From: Cristatella mucedo
Lineage: Eukaryota; Bryozoa; Phylactolaemata; Cristatellidae
DNA length: 64,000 nucleotides
Reading direction: 5' to 3'
Assembly (NCBI GenBank): GCA_009760855.2
Contig: WPIO01000035.1
Location: 1,458,501 to 1,522,500 of the forward strand
A program made the position numbers and the translations under genes. The notes under the pieces are model-generated. The model saw only the letters and a program-made list of their open reading frames with translations. It had not been told where the DNA came from and made no database searches. Positions within the stretch are counted from its first letter, which is position 1. Each line of letters opens with the position of its first letter. This document shows positions 11,148 through 21,637 of this stretch, piece by piece.

Positions 11148-11425
11148 GTATCTCCGTCAGTAACTCCACAAAGTCAAAAAGACCATGTGGGTGTTACGCA
11201 GGAGAGTTTTGTATAGCGCACTCACAGCCTAAGCGGCTTTCGGTACGCATTCGGTAGCCAACAGACTTCGTCTCACGCAACAAAGAGAAAGTGGGAAGCA
11301 TAGCAGAGTTAGGATAGCAGTTGAGGTAGTTAGTAGCACAGAAGTAGCAGTTCAGGACAGCTGAAAAAGATGTGCCATAGTCGGCAGTTGGAGAGTAGAT
11401 GTCATTGCGTAAGAAAGTTACACAC
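11148..11425 (-). mobile_element. LINE-B 3' end, inverted relative to the preceding copy
   Basis: Starts exactly with the reverse complement of the LINE-B terminus (TATCTCCGTCAGTAACTCC) and runs through the UTR to about 11425. With the preceding + copy it makes a 3'-to-3' inverted repeat with arms of roughly 270 bp. No ACATT tail lies between the two. Confidence 0.75.
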
Positions 11426-11770
11426 TGAGATTTCTACCTAACTAACTACGTATATACACACATACTTGCACGAACAGAAGTATTTGACTCTAGCCTCCCG
11501 AAAACCATCAATAATAGCGTATATTTGTATTGGAAAATGTTCTTGTAAAACCTTCTGAGTTCTCTTGAAGAACAAATACCGACAATAGTACAGCTAAGTC
11601 CATTTAAAAGCATGTAGTTGTTTGAATTTATTCCATTGAAATTAAACGTTTTACCACTTACTTTTTAGTCCCTTTAGTGTCTAGCTTCAGCCCACATATA
11701 AGAACTTACCCCCAAGGCTAAGAATCCTACAATCTGCTATTCTGATTCAGGTTGTTAAGCGAACCTAAGT
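11426..11770. other. No feature recognised
   Basis: Nothing recognisable between the LINE-B inverted copy and a LINE-A fossil. Confidence 0.4.
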
Positions 11771-12050
11771 CATTGGAGACCCCAATTTAAGTTTCTAGGC
11801 TCGCCCAAGCCGGGAGCTCTCCACTAATGGACGTCATAACATCTCCCGACATAACTACATTTAAATAAAGCTTAAAACGGATCTGTTTCTTACAGCATTT
11901 TGTTGGTCTTTGTGATTATTCCTTTGTGCCCATATACCTGCTCAAACTATGCCTGCCGTTTGCCAACACCGACACAAAATATTTGGTAACGCTTTCTATG
12001 CAGCATCTGTGAAGGGCCTAGAAAGTCATTAATTTGTTTGAATGTGATAA
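11771..12050 (+). mobile_element. LINE-A 3' fossil
   Basis: Weak but collinear match to the LINE-A RT C-terminus and 3' UTR (CATTGGAGACC..., then ACATTTAAATAAAGCTTAAAA, and GGGCCTAGAAAGTCATTAA at the hairpin region). Strongly diverged, probably one of the oldest copies. Confidence 0.5.
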
Positions 12051-12207
12051 ACAGAGTATGCTTGTTATTGCTATTATGATGCTTCCTGACTTTGCATTTC
12101 ATAACACTGATCGACTTTGAACGTTAGTACATTGCATACTATCTTTACCAAAATGTATGTTATATAATCATTTCTAAAATTCTTAAGCAACACAATGTTT
12201 TCTTCTT

Positions 12208-15200
12208 GAATAATAATATTAACAATAATACACTTGATTAATGACATCAAGGAACTCAATCTCTTTCTAGGCTTTTAAATTGGCTGCACAGAAGTCATGG
12301 TCGATTGGTGAGTGATATGATGCTTGATAAACTACAAGAATAACCTAGGTTGGGGTGACATGCACGGGGTCAGCAAGGAAGTGTGGTTTGTGGCAGCTTG
12401 CACGGTGTCAGCATGCATAAGCACATCAAGGAAGAATCACCGGGACCGAATAAATGCTGTCATAAATATGTGCATTTTTATTTCATTTTAAATCTGGTCA
12501 ACTCAGGAGAAGTCGTGACGCAAGTCGGTAGTGAGTTTCAGGCTTTGGGAGCATGCGAACTAAGTGCATGGTCTCCAAAGGATTTGAGGTTTGTACGAGG
12601 TATTGGTAAACTGTTGGATTCCGGAAAGCGGGTGGTACGATGCTTGGCCTGGTGGGAGAGCATTTCTGAGAGACTGGCTGGAGCCAAAGAATGAAGTGAC
12701 CTAAAAGTGAGCGACAAAACCTTGTAGTCTCTGGGTTGCTTGACTGGGAGCCAGTGCAGGTCGGCGAGAAGTGCTGTGATGTGGCAACTGGGACTCTCAC
12801 AGCAGACAAGATTAGCTGCAGAGTTTAGCATCACCTGTAAGCCTTGATTACGTATGCCGGTTGGCCAGCAACCAGAGTATTACAGAGGTCAAGACGGGAT
12901 GCACAAAATGTATCGACCAGCTTGAATTTCGTATGCTTATCTCAACAAGCCAAAATTGTAGCAATGTTACGTAGCTGGAAGTAGGCAGAATTGATTTTGG
13001 AGCACATGTGGTCGATTAAAGAAAGATCAGTTTATAATATGACACATACATTTCGTGCAGATTCAGAAAGAGATATGTTGGCAGAGATGATTTTTAGCCT
13101 TAGCCCTTCCAATTTCCGAATCACACTTGGTGTGTCTATTAATAATAAGTTAATTTCATCTTCATTTAATATAAAAACTTTGCTGTCATCTAAGTTTGGC
13201 TGTCATTAATACCTGCTGGAAAGGAGTTAAGAGAATTCGTGATGCTCGAAGGCTGGGAGGATCAAAGCAAAGGTACAACTGAGTGTCATCCGCATAGAAA
13301 TGAAAGCCTATATTTTGCTTGACAATCACATCAGCAAGAGTGTAAAACGGGAAAAGAACGGGACACAACACGGAGCCCTGACGTAACCTATATTTCAGAG
13401 GTACTTTGCATGATCATTGTCTATTCACATCAATACTCTAATGTCTCCCACTGAGATAGGACCTGAACCATTGCAGAGCACTGCTAGTGATGCTCAGGTG
13501 AAATGAGAGGCTAGCAAGAATGACTTGTTGATCGATATTATTAAAAGCTACCAAAAGATCGAGAAAAAAAGCAGAGACAATCTACCCATGTCTGTTTTCC
13601 TAAGTAGGTCGTTGTACACCCGAAGCAATGCTGATTATGTGAAGTGATTAGCTCTAAAGCCAGACAGTTACTTACTAGCCGTTTGCAGTTTCGATATATG
13701 AGTGCAGCTGCTCTACCACGAATCGTTCCAGTGTCTTTGATAAGAATGGTTGAAGGGAGATTAGACGGTAATTGCTCAAGTTATTTGGGTCTAGTTTAGC
13801 TTTCATGAGAAGTGGCCTGACTACAGCCATTTTAAAAGGTTCCTGAACATGACCAAAGGCTAATGACAAATCATTGATCTTAGAAACTCATGGCAACAGC
13901 AGATCAATGCAACGAAGAAGCAGAACAGTAAGAGTCAGGTCCAGAGGACTTGTTGCCTTCTTTTATTGGGATATAAACTTGAGGACGAGATCACAACTGA
14001 CCTGCTTGAATGCAGAGATTGCGGTGCTGTAAGGAATGGAGGACATCATTCTAGGGTGGAAGCTGCCATCGTAGCAATGGCCGCCATGATCTTGTCTTTC
14101 GTCTGGACAACGAATTTATAGAAGCAATCAGCTAGATCCTCATTGGGAACATCAGGTGAAGAGCTAATCTGGGAGTGGTTAAGGAGATGGTTGAGATCAG
14201 CATTTTTGGTTTATGCACCTGCGATTCAACATATTTTTATAGAAGCTACAATTGGCCTTTGCTAGGATACATTGGTACGACCTACAGTAGTCCCTGCCTG
14301 CATGTCGATGGAAGTCAATCCTGATTTTGTGTACGTTTTTTCAAGCTTGGCTAAGTAGACCCAGGTAGTGTAATGTCTGTGGTAAACAATAGGCCGTCTG
14401 GTCGAGGGTGCACAGTGTGCTTAGTTATAGGTGCAAACTCGTCGAGCATGTCAGCTAGTGTCGTGTTGCAGCTATCTACCAATAATGATAGATCAGAGTG
14501 GGACTGAGCAGCAGAGGCCAGGTAGATATTCTTGCACGCACGGCATCGATGTCAAGGTTCTTGAGGTTTCGCGATTCTGTGGTGATTTTGATGGAGGAGG
14601 AGATAGGCACACAATGTAGACTGAACGAGATCTGCATGTGATCAGATATGCAGGATTTGGTAATAATTATTGATGACAAAGTGCAGTTGTATGAGAAAAT
14701 TTGGTCGAATGTGTGACCCTTGATGTAAATAGGGCCATGCACATGAGCCAACAGAGACAATGAGTCAGTCACTGCACGAAACTCAGTGCTGAAGGCCTCA
14801 GATAAGTTATCAAAGCGAATGTGGAAATCCCCCATAGCGAGGCAGGATCGATTTCTTCCTCAAAAAATTGAAATGAGATCGGATAAATCTGAGATAAAGT
14901 AGGATTATGTACCTGGATGGCACTAGACTATTGCCACCGTCCATAGCTTGATTTTGGCGGAAATCGAGACAGTGGATTCAACAGACTGCATCGAGGGTGC
15001 TGCTCATCTTTTGAAGTTGAATTTCGAGGTCACGAAAACCGGAACTTCACCTCCAGTTTTGACTGATCTACGGGTGTGACAGAATGAGGAACTAGTTGAG
15101 GTAGTGTCTTTCATTGTCGGCCAGTTTATCGATTTTAGCTATGTTTAAGTTAGGGCGAGCAGGTCAAGACAATTTTCAGAAATAAGGTCGCTTATTACCA

Positions 15201-15217
15201 GAGGCTTATTGCACATT
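12208..15217 (-). mobile_element. LINE-A copy, nearly 3.4 kb, 3' and central part
   Basis: A long LINE-A on the - strand. It has an imperfect (TAA)n tail at about 12210-12232, the 3' UTR, RT C-terminus (12498-12834), palm region at 13186-13371 with an intact [15 protein letters not shown] motif, the RT N-terminal side (13675-13869), and endonuclease (14476-14835, with MGDFHIRFDNL and SDHMQISF). The catalytic motif is preserved, but frameshifts separate the pieces, so it is not functional as it stands. A SINE-B interrupts its 5' part at 15218. Confidence 0.85.
14476..14835 (-). pseudogene. LINE-A endonuclease remnant
   Basis: 119 codons of an apurinic-type (exonuclease-endonuclease-phosphatase family) endonuclease as found in CR1/L2 LINEs. 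GDF near the start and SDH towards the middle are the family's metal- and phosphate-binding signatures. The N-terminal part lies upstream in a different frame. It is a remnant within the LINE-A copy 12208-15600. Confidence 0.75.
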
Positions 15218-15365
15218 ATATAAATATTTATTTCAGTTGTATAGCGCCATAAGAGAACTAATCACTGTTCAGACGCTTCACGTATGCCTCGGTGCTCGAG
15301 CCCACGACCTCAGTCAGACCTTAGTTGGGGCGAGCACTGTAACCGCTGGACCAAACCAGCTCGGA
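15218..15365 (-). mobile_element. SINE-B, complete, 148 bp, in LINE-A
   Basis: The best-defined SINE in the window. It is inserted in a - strand LINE-A and flanked by a perfect 6-bp duplication CACATT (15212-15217 and 15366-15371). Read on the - strand it has a tRNA-like head with A-box TGGTCCAGCGGTTA and B-box GTGGGCTCGAGC. The 3' segment GAAGCGTCTGAACAG...TTAGTTCTCTTATGGCGC resembles the LINE-A 3' hairpin, and the element ends in an A/T tail. A LINE-A-like 3' end on a tRNA head is the classic design of a SINE mobilised in trans by its partner LINE. Confidence 0.85.
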
Positions 15366-15600
15366 CACATTGAGCACGGATTCCCAAGGCAGCCACTAAG
15401 TTGGGCCGCCAGAGAGATAACAGGCCTGATGACCACTAAATGAGAGAGATTCAAAGTGGGGCTTATGTGGGAGCGTGTTGAGTGGTTCGAGACTACACAA
15501 GGAATAACAAATAAGTGGGTATTCAGCTTGCAGCTCTCTCCAAATGAGCAGCATCTAAGCTGGCGGCTCCGGCCACCACATGGCTCTGGGGTGATTTTCT
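15366..15600 (-). mobile_element. LINE-A copy, 5' part after the SINE-B
   Basis: Continues the 12208 LINE-A towards its 5' end. It aligns with 35965-36174 of the longest LINE-A (CATTGAGCACGGATTCC, GGCGGCTCCGGCCACCA). Similarity stops at about 15580-15600. Confidence 0.75.
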
Positions 15601-16210
15601 GTAGTTAAGATTCTGTGGTGATGTTCTGTACACTAACATCTAAGAATGCATTGGATCTACGATGAAGAAGCGATAACAGCTTTGCACGGTCATAACTAAC
15701 ATGCAGCTGCCGGTGTAGCTAAGGCTGCTGCAGGAGTGGGAGATCCAGCAGCCTGAAGTGAAAGCACTTAGGTATTCATAAGCACACTTTTCCTTAAGTG
15801 CTGCATTCAAATAATAATCAGAATAAATTATAATTGGTCTCAGCTGTATCGTTTCCGTTTGAGATATTTGCAAGAACAATAAATTTCGGAAGAATTATGC
15901 AACGAACAGTACACCCGGTGGGTCAGTGCGTTCCACGTCCTGAGGCAAACATACAATATTATAGCATGTCATTTCCAGTTGACCTGAGTTGCAACGTTTA
16001 CACTACCATCTAACTCAATTGGCCCTATCAATCAGCTATTACATTCCGTAGGGTGTTTTCAGGTTTGAGACATTTGCATTATTTTGCACAATTATATTTC
16101 TGTCGGTAATTAAAGCTTAATTTTTTCAAGATGAAAATAAGAATGTACCTATGAACGTAAGTGTAATTCCCTGTAATTCTATGCAGGTGACAAATATCAA
16201 TGATCTAGAA
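15601..16210. other. No feature recognised
   Basis: About 0.6 kb without recognisable coding or repeat content. Confidence 0.4.
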
Positions 16211-16397
16211 CAGTGGAACTCGATATTTCATTAGCGGCGACCTTTCAATACAGTTCATCATGTTGTAGTTATTTCAAACGATACAGTTATTGTGTGTTAA
16301 ATGTGGTCAAGCACGCTTTACGATTGTCTTAGGCGACCACTGTGAACTGGTCGTTCGACCATTAAAAGGGACGCGACCCACAGGTTAGGAACGGCTG
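16211..16397. mobile_element. hAT-like MITE, 187 bp
   Basis: Starts CAGTGGAACTCGAT and ends GCGACCCACAGGTTAGGAACGGCTG. The inverted ends correspond to the common hAT terminal form CAGnGGTTCTCAACC...GTCGCGAC. It is flanked by an 8-bp near-duplication, ATCTAGAA (16203-16210) and ATATAGAA (16398-16405), the length expected for hAT transposition. No coding capacity. A second copy of the same length is at 63162-63348. Confidence 0.7.
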
Positions 16398-16739
16398 ATA
16401 TAGAACAAGTTACCGTGGGCTGACATCGGTGAGTTCGAGTCCCTGGATTTAAATAAAAAAAGAACCGCTGCAAATGGCCACGGTCGGAAGCAAGTTACTT
16501 TAATAGCACAAATGCTACAGCCGCCTTGAGTGTTGGCTGTTTTTATCTATTCAGAATAAAGTTTGATAAGAAGTATCAGATGCAGCCTGCACAGCAAAGT
16601 TGCTTTGGTAGGCGAAATTTTAATCGGTACTTCTTCCTAATTGGAGAGCATTAAAGTGTGGTTAGTCTTCAAAATTTACTAGCTGCACAGCTAAGCATTA
16701 TACAAATGTACCCTAGTGTAAGGGGAGCCTCAGAACCAC

Positions 16740-17170
16740 CATGCCCGGAAGGGAAAAGCCTGGGGTGAGCTCCCAGAGGACCAAGGACCGGAGTCTGGGA
16801 TTCTCATTCTCAAGCTCACTCTCTTTCGGCCGAAGCTCTCGACTGGGGCAGACGTCGAGTCGGACCATCCGAGAGTTACTCAGCTAGCCGGATCTTTGAT
16901 GGCTTTCGCTTCTACCCTTGGGACGGAGTTACTACACAGGCGGGATTTCGGAAGCCTACTGAGTCAGTGACACGTTTGTTCGAGAATGCTTCCTCATCTT
17001 GCTCTATCATTTATTGTATATAGGATCCTCCCTGTCGACTTGTCCATCCTCCTTTTGCCTAGTGCTTGCCCATGTCTTATAGGAAGTGATATGTACCCGG
17101 TCGATCTTTAAATTAAACTACTTTAATTTAACTACATTAAGTTTATTAAACTACTGTTGCTGGAGGCCCT
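16740..17170 (+). repeat. Degenerate LTR-like copy 1
   Basis: Shares an ordered set of short blocks with 21480-21637 plus 22382-22560: CTTTCGGC, GCAGACGTCGA, CTCAGCTAGCCGGA, ATAGGATCCT and a GTCGACTTGT-like block. It contains a TATA-like TTGTATATAGG and is followed by TGGAGGCCC, which could be a primer-binding site. The ends are not defined. It is best explained as a 5' LTR of a decayed retroelement. Confidence 0.45.
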
Positions 17171-18221
17171 TCGTGACGATCAAGAACTGGCATGGGATAT
17201 AGGTGGCCATTGCAGGAATAGGCCAGCACCCGGTGAACTTGGCTACATTTGAGCGACCATTGCAGTGACGAACACTTTAGAAACCTTCTGATATTTATGG
17301 AAGAGGCTATATTCATTTTGTTACTTGTATTTTATATGCGTAGATAGTTACCTCTACGCCTCGCTAAGCCGTTCTATACAGGGTTTGGTGTCTTGAGTTG
17401 CAATTGGTTTGCTCTTTCACTTGAGTTGTGGTACAGCGACACGAAGGGAACCGATGCAGTAATGGCCAAAAGCAAATATCCCAGCTATTCAATAGATCAA
17501 GAGGCGTTCTACTGGTCGCAGGCCGGCCAACTGTTGTGTTACACAGCGTGTTTAGACGAGGTGACTTGTATTTGGTACGAGCATGAACGGCCACGATAAC
17601 AGCAGGACTACAGCGACCCGGCTCGGATCCGGCTGTTGTTTCAGCACTCAGATGATCAGAGCCCCAAACGCTTAAAGCCTGGCAACTGGAGATGGGCGTT
17701 GGTTGGGAGCCACCGGCAGTCTCCTGAAATCCAGGCTCAGTACCGCGATTAAAGGGATTCAGTGCCGATGTGAGCGAATCCGTCGTGAACTTGAACGAAC
17801 GTTGCTGTGTGTTTGTGGAGGGCTGTGGTTAGCTTTGTATATCCAGAGGAATATAGCTAGGAACGTTTTCCGAGGGAAGAACGACAAGGATGTTCACTGG
17901 AGTGGAGGAACCTGTAGGCACTAGTTACACCATGGAAAAGCTAGTAGATGCGCTAATAGGTACGTTTGAACTGTGTGGGTGGCAGGATTCTGTAGTGTAC
18001 GCTTATGCCCCATGCTATAGGCGTCTCAGTAAAGCCTATGTTACTTTTGCTAGCTAATCTTAAAAGATGAAGTAACTGAATACACCACAATGGCTGCTGT
18101 GGAACTCGTTGAGGTATTGCTTGCTCTTTTTGTGCACGGAATGAGCCCCCAGATATGCCAGCATTTATACCGCCATAGGTGTTGCAGCCTTGAGGATGCC
18201 TTGTGATATGCTTAACGTTGA
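17171..18221 (+). pseudogene. Decayed LTR retroelement interior with gag-like remnant
   Basis: Between the two LTR-like copies. Around 18102-18206 one frame reads LFVHGMSPQICQHL followed by SLEDAL and a stop. This resembles the conserved part of Gypsy-type Gag (the F-V-x-G-L-x-P-x-I-x-x-x-L pattern). An upstream piece from 17932 (MEKLVDALIGTFELCGW) could be the Gag start. The open frame at 17393-17599 has no motif I can place. Frames are broken, so there is no functional product. The assignment to Gypsy is inference. Confidence 0.35.
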
Positions 18222-18384
18222 GAAGCGCTCAGAATCCAATCGTTTACCAATACCTCGTAAAAATCTCAAATCCTTTGGAGATCGTGCATTTAGTTCGTAG
18301 GCTCCCAAAGCGCGAATTCTCTCCCGACTAGCGTCAGAACATCCCCTGACTTGACCACATTTAGAAAGAACTTAAAAATAGGTT
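18222..18384 (+). mobile_element. LINE-A RT C-terminal piece, out of order
   Basis: Corresponds to the LINE-A segment from AATCCAATCGTTTACC to GAACTTAAAAA. It lies upstream of a LINE-A fragment (18385-19326) that lacks much the same segment internally, so the piece is in the wrong order relative to an intact element. Confidence 0.7.
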
Positions 18385-19326
18385 CATGTTCTTGGTCCCT
18401 TTCTTTTCACGGTGTAGGCTCTCTGTAGCCGATGTGATTGCCAGGCAAAATTTAGGCTTTCACTTATATGCAGATGACGCTCAGTTGTACCTTTGCTGTG
18501 AGCTCTCTCAGACCTCCAGCACGTCAAATTCTCTCAACTCCTTTGCTGCACGTATTGCTTCCTTGCTGCACGTATATAACATTCGCACATGCAGGGCAGA
18601 AAACTTTCTTAAATGGAATGATAAAACCAACTTCCTAGTTATCGGCAAACCTAGTGTGATTCAGAAATGGGAAAGGTTAATGCTCAAAATCGGCTCTGCC
18701 AGCATATATCCTGTTGAATCTGCACAAAATCTAGGTGTCATGTTCCAAAGTGACCTTTCATTAGACGACCACATCAGGTCCATAGTCAAGTCTGCCTACT
18801 TTTAGCTCAATAACTGTGCTAAAATTCAGGCTTATTTAGATAGGGGCACCACATCTAAATTGGTCCATGCATTTGTGACATCCTGTCTTGTCTTCTGCAG
18901 CTCACTGCTTGCTGGTCTACCGGCCTGTGCAATCAGGAGCTTATAGCTCGTGCAAAACTCTGTAGCTAGGCTTGTCTGTCGTGAGCGTTGCAGTCGCCAC
19001 ATCACACCACTTCTTGCCGACCTGCACTGGCTCCCAGTCAAGCAACCGATCGACTTCAACACACCTATTTAAGACAGCATTTAGTGGGTCTCTTTTATTC
19101 GTCCTTCACGTGCTTACGTGTGCTGACACTGTGCATGCTACCACTAACCATATTTGCATGCTGACCATGTGCATGTTACCCCTAACCATGTTGTTCGTGT
19201 TGTTTATCAAGCATGATATTACTCACCATTCAATCGCGTTTCCCTTAGCTGCAAATGTAACGTGCCTAGAAAGAGATTTAGTTCTCTGATGGTGCATTAT
19301 CAAGTGCAGTAATATTATTATTATTA
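18385..19326 (+). mobile_element. LINE-A + copy with internal deletion
   Basis: Contains the RT palm with an intact YADD (HLYADDAQLYL, within the open frame 18386-18805), then LVHA/TSCL and LHWLPV regions. It then jumps from CGATCGACTTCAA directly to CACACCTATTTAAGAC, skipping about 250 bp. It ends with the 3' UTR, the terminal hairpin and (ATT)n at 19313-19326. Confidence 0.8.
18386..18805 (+). pseudogene. LINE-A reverse transcriptase palm fragment
   Basis: 139 codons containing the RT catalytic box YADD (in HLYADDAQLYL) and the downstream ENFLKWNDKTNFLV and QNLGVMFQSDLSLDDH landmarks of LINE-A. It is truncated at the 5' side and ends in a stop within the region that continues in-frame in copy 1923-2873. 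It is one of only two LINE-A copies here with both catalytic aspartates present. Confidence 0.75.
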
Positions 19327-19512
19327 TTTTCATTGAGAATACTCAACAACCCGTCTCAGGCCGACAGAAGGGGTAGTAAGCACACGGTAGCAGGGCCAAG
19401 ATAGGTGTGTCAGCATGAGGCTGCAGTATGTTCGGTGGTTACCAATGAACCGCTGGAAGCATAGTAGCAGCATCTTTTGGAGTGCGAGGCAAACATCACC
19501 TCAAGAAAATAA

Positions 19513-19610
19513 TAACACGCACACACACATTTGATAAAGCCCCCTCAGAGAACTCAATCTCTTTCTAGGTGCTTAACACTTGCTGCAAAATAAAAAGGCA
19601 ACACGAGCTA
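19513..19610 (-). mobile_element. LINE-A 3' stub next to a (CA)n tract
   Basis: Begins with (AC)n at 19513-19528 and then the reverse-complement LINE-A terminus (TTTGATAAAGCCCCCTCAGAG, CTCTTTCTAGGTGCTT) as far as about 19610. The tail seems to have been replaced by, or mutated into, (CA)n. Confidence 0.6.
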
Positions 19611-19654
19611 AAGCCGGGGGGATGATTGGGCAGTGGTCACAGTGCAAGGCCCTT

Positions 19655-19830
19655 TGAAGCCTTCTAGCTTAGCCTAAGAGATACGGTGCTGGCTCCATAC
19701 AACCAAGGTCACGGGTTCAAATCCTACCGTGAGCAATCTCTTATTGCCAACTGTAAGCAGTGGCAACAAACATTAAGAATTTTCTGCCGATATACCAATG
19801 ATGCCGTTAAATCAGCTATTTTTAAATTAT
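19655..19830 (+). mobile_element. SINE-C, diverged copy
   Basis: tRNA-like head with A-box TAGCTTAGCCTAAGAG and B-box GGGTTCAAATCC. These are followed by the SINE-C body (TGCC...TGTAAGCAGTGGCAA, then CTGCCGATATAC, GTTAAATCAGCTA) and a T/A-rich end. Confidence 0.65.
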
Positions 19831-20307
19831 TTTTTATTCTACAAGACTGAAAGTGACTTTGACATGCACATTCAGGTAAACAGCAGCACAAATCGGTCGC
19901 GACAAATGAACCAACTTGCTCTGCAGATTTGAACCAGGCTACACTAAGCCAGTGATGGCTCGAAATGAAGCCCAAGTGCTGGCTGTGCTCTTGGCCAGCT
20001 TAACAGATGACTAGGAAAAAGGCACAGGAAGCACCAAGGAAAATCACAGATGACACTGATACACCAGTCACCAATTAAAAATAGCAGCCAGAAACTGATA
20101 AGAATGACAGGTTTGCATAGCACTCTCAGATGACGTAACCTATTTGCACTTTACATACGCTGTAAAAAAGTATGACCATTTGGTTAACAGCAGCATTCTC
20201 AGTGCCATTATGCATTATAGAACTCGGGCCTATAGGGACACGTAGGATTTTAGGTACTTCTTGCTGTCAACAAATTAGAAGATGACCTTATGTAAGGAAA
20301 TGACCTT
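19831..20307. other. No feature recognised
   Basis: No clear coding or repeat content. Confidence 0.4.
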
Positions 20308-20385
20308 ATGTTTGGATGAGTTCCTGGCTTTAGGAGCATAGTTGCTGAAGGCTCGGTCTCCAGTGGATTTCTTGTCCGAGTTCCT
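20308..20385 (-). mobile_element. LINE-A remnant
   Basis: Short diverged match to the LINE-A RT C-terminal segment (GAGTTCCTGGCTTTAGGAGC, GGCTCGGTCTCCAGTGG). Confidence 0.5.
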
Positions 20386-20430
20386 AATTCTCATACGAAC
20401 TGACGGTGCGAGTGGACGCCTGATGGGAAC

Positions 20431-20688
20431 GACAACTACCATCCTACTGCCGACTATGGCACTTTATTTCCAGCAGTCCTGGGCTGCTACTTCGATGTGA
20501 CTCGCCAGCTCAACTGCTCTCCTGACTCAGGCATGCTTCTTACTTTCTATTTTTTGCGTGAGATAAAGTCTGTTGGCTACAGACTGCATAGAAAAAGCGT
20601 CTTAGGCTTTCAGTGCACCATAAACAACTCTCCTTCGTAACACCCACAAAGTCTTTTTTCAACGTTGAGTTACAGACGGAGATCCAGG
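20431..20688 (+). mobile_element. LINE-B 3' fragment
   Basis: Matches LINE-B from the ORF end (ACTGCCGACTATGGCAC-like) through the 3' UTR to GAGTTACAGACGGAGATCC. It is 5' truncated and lacks the (ACATT)n tail. Confidence 0.75.
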
Positions 20689-20734
20689 AATGTGAAACAT
20701 GAGAAAGTAATTCTGACCGTTAGGGCCTGAGCCC

Positions 20735-20935
20735 GGGAAGTGAGGGGAGCCGTGATTGCACACTCGGTAAGGCGGTTGCTTTCATTACCTCGGTCCGAGG
20801 TCATGGGCTCGATTCCTGCAGTGGACGATCCTGTATCGCCAATGCAAGCTGTGGTGATAGCCATAAAGGCTCTTCTGTCCCTATACAAAAAGAGGCTGTT
20901 TAATCAGCTAGGATTTACTTTATCTATTTATTATA
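20735..20935 (+). mobile_element. SINE-C
   Basis: tRNA-like head (GAGCCGTGATTGCACACTCG, GTAAGGCGGTTGC, B-box-like GGGCTCGATTCC). The body (GATCCTGTATCGCC, GTGGTGATAGCC, CTATACAAAAAGAGGCTG) and a TTTATT-rich end match 52612-52796. The open frame across it is incidental. Confidence 0.75.
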
Positions 20936-21479
20936 GGCCAGTGACAGCGTCTAGAAATGCGTGAATACCATTTGAAAGTACCAAAGGAAAGTGACTACCA
21001 TGCATAGGAGTAGCCAAAATGGGCGATTTACAGTAAATTGACAGCCGATTCAATGCAGGTACTGGCGGCGGATCATTTAGAAAGCACGGGCTGGAAGAAG
21101 GAGAAGGCACAGTCACTCAGTCGATCAGGCAGCAGTCATTGCTATGTGGCTCCCTGCCGCGCGGCTGTGACAAGCAAAGCGGTCTCTGTAGCATGCTGGA
21201 CTGGGAAAACCAAAACCACTCTGCACGGAGTCTGCTGAGAGTGCCGCAAACCCTCAGGAAAGAAGTGCGGGTTCCCCAGGTCTGTGAAACCTCTGTTCAT
21301 CCATGGTGAACGGAGGCTGGCCAAGTAAGTCCTGATGTTGGACCCTCCCGGCATCTCATAGTTCTGCACCTGGATGGGTTCAGGCTTGCTCGGGCGATGC
21401 GGCCAAGCAGGCAAGGCGACGAGTACCCAAGGCCCGAGCATAGCCAAATAGCTTATTGTTACCACTTGTGTATTCCGAG
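20936..21479. other. No feature firmly recognised
   Basis: A relatively GC-rich stretch just before the second LTR-like copy. It might be the 3' interior of the decayed LTR element, but I see no motif. Open frames on both strands (21038-21238 +, 21142-21534 -) look incidental. Confidence 0.35.
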
Positions 21480-21637
21480 TTCCCTCTGTAGCCTGTTCGT
21501 GGCCCCTCCCCCGTGAGCTGACGTCTTTCGGCAAAATCTCCCTACTGTCGCAGACGTCGACTACGACTCTCCAGGAGTTTCTCGGCTAGCCGGAACTTTG
21601 AAGGTGCACTGCTCGTACTGTTAGGACAGAGTCGGTA
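21480..21637 (+). repeat. Degenerate LTR-like copy 2, first part
   Basis: Shares CTTTCGGCA, GCAGACGTCGACT and CTCGGCTAGCCGGAACTTTGA with copy 1. It is interrupted at 21638 by a LINE-B insertion and resumes at 22382. In the same orientation as copy 1, so it may be the 3' LTR of the same element. Confidence 0.45.

Noticed and set aside
16405-16480. B-box-like GAGTTCGAGTCCC followed by an A-rich run, possible SINE
   Set aside because: No A-box at the right distance and no second copy in the window.
17364-17599. Overlapping open frames on both strands
   Set aside because: No motif on either strand; most likely chance frames in the decayed LTR element interior.
21142-21534. 130-codon - strand frame in GC-richer DNA
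   Set aside because: Lies within or beside the LTR-like repeat, no recognisable domain, and no start or splice context.
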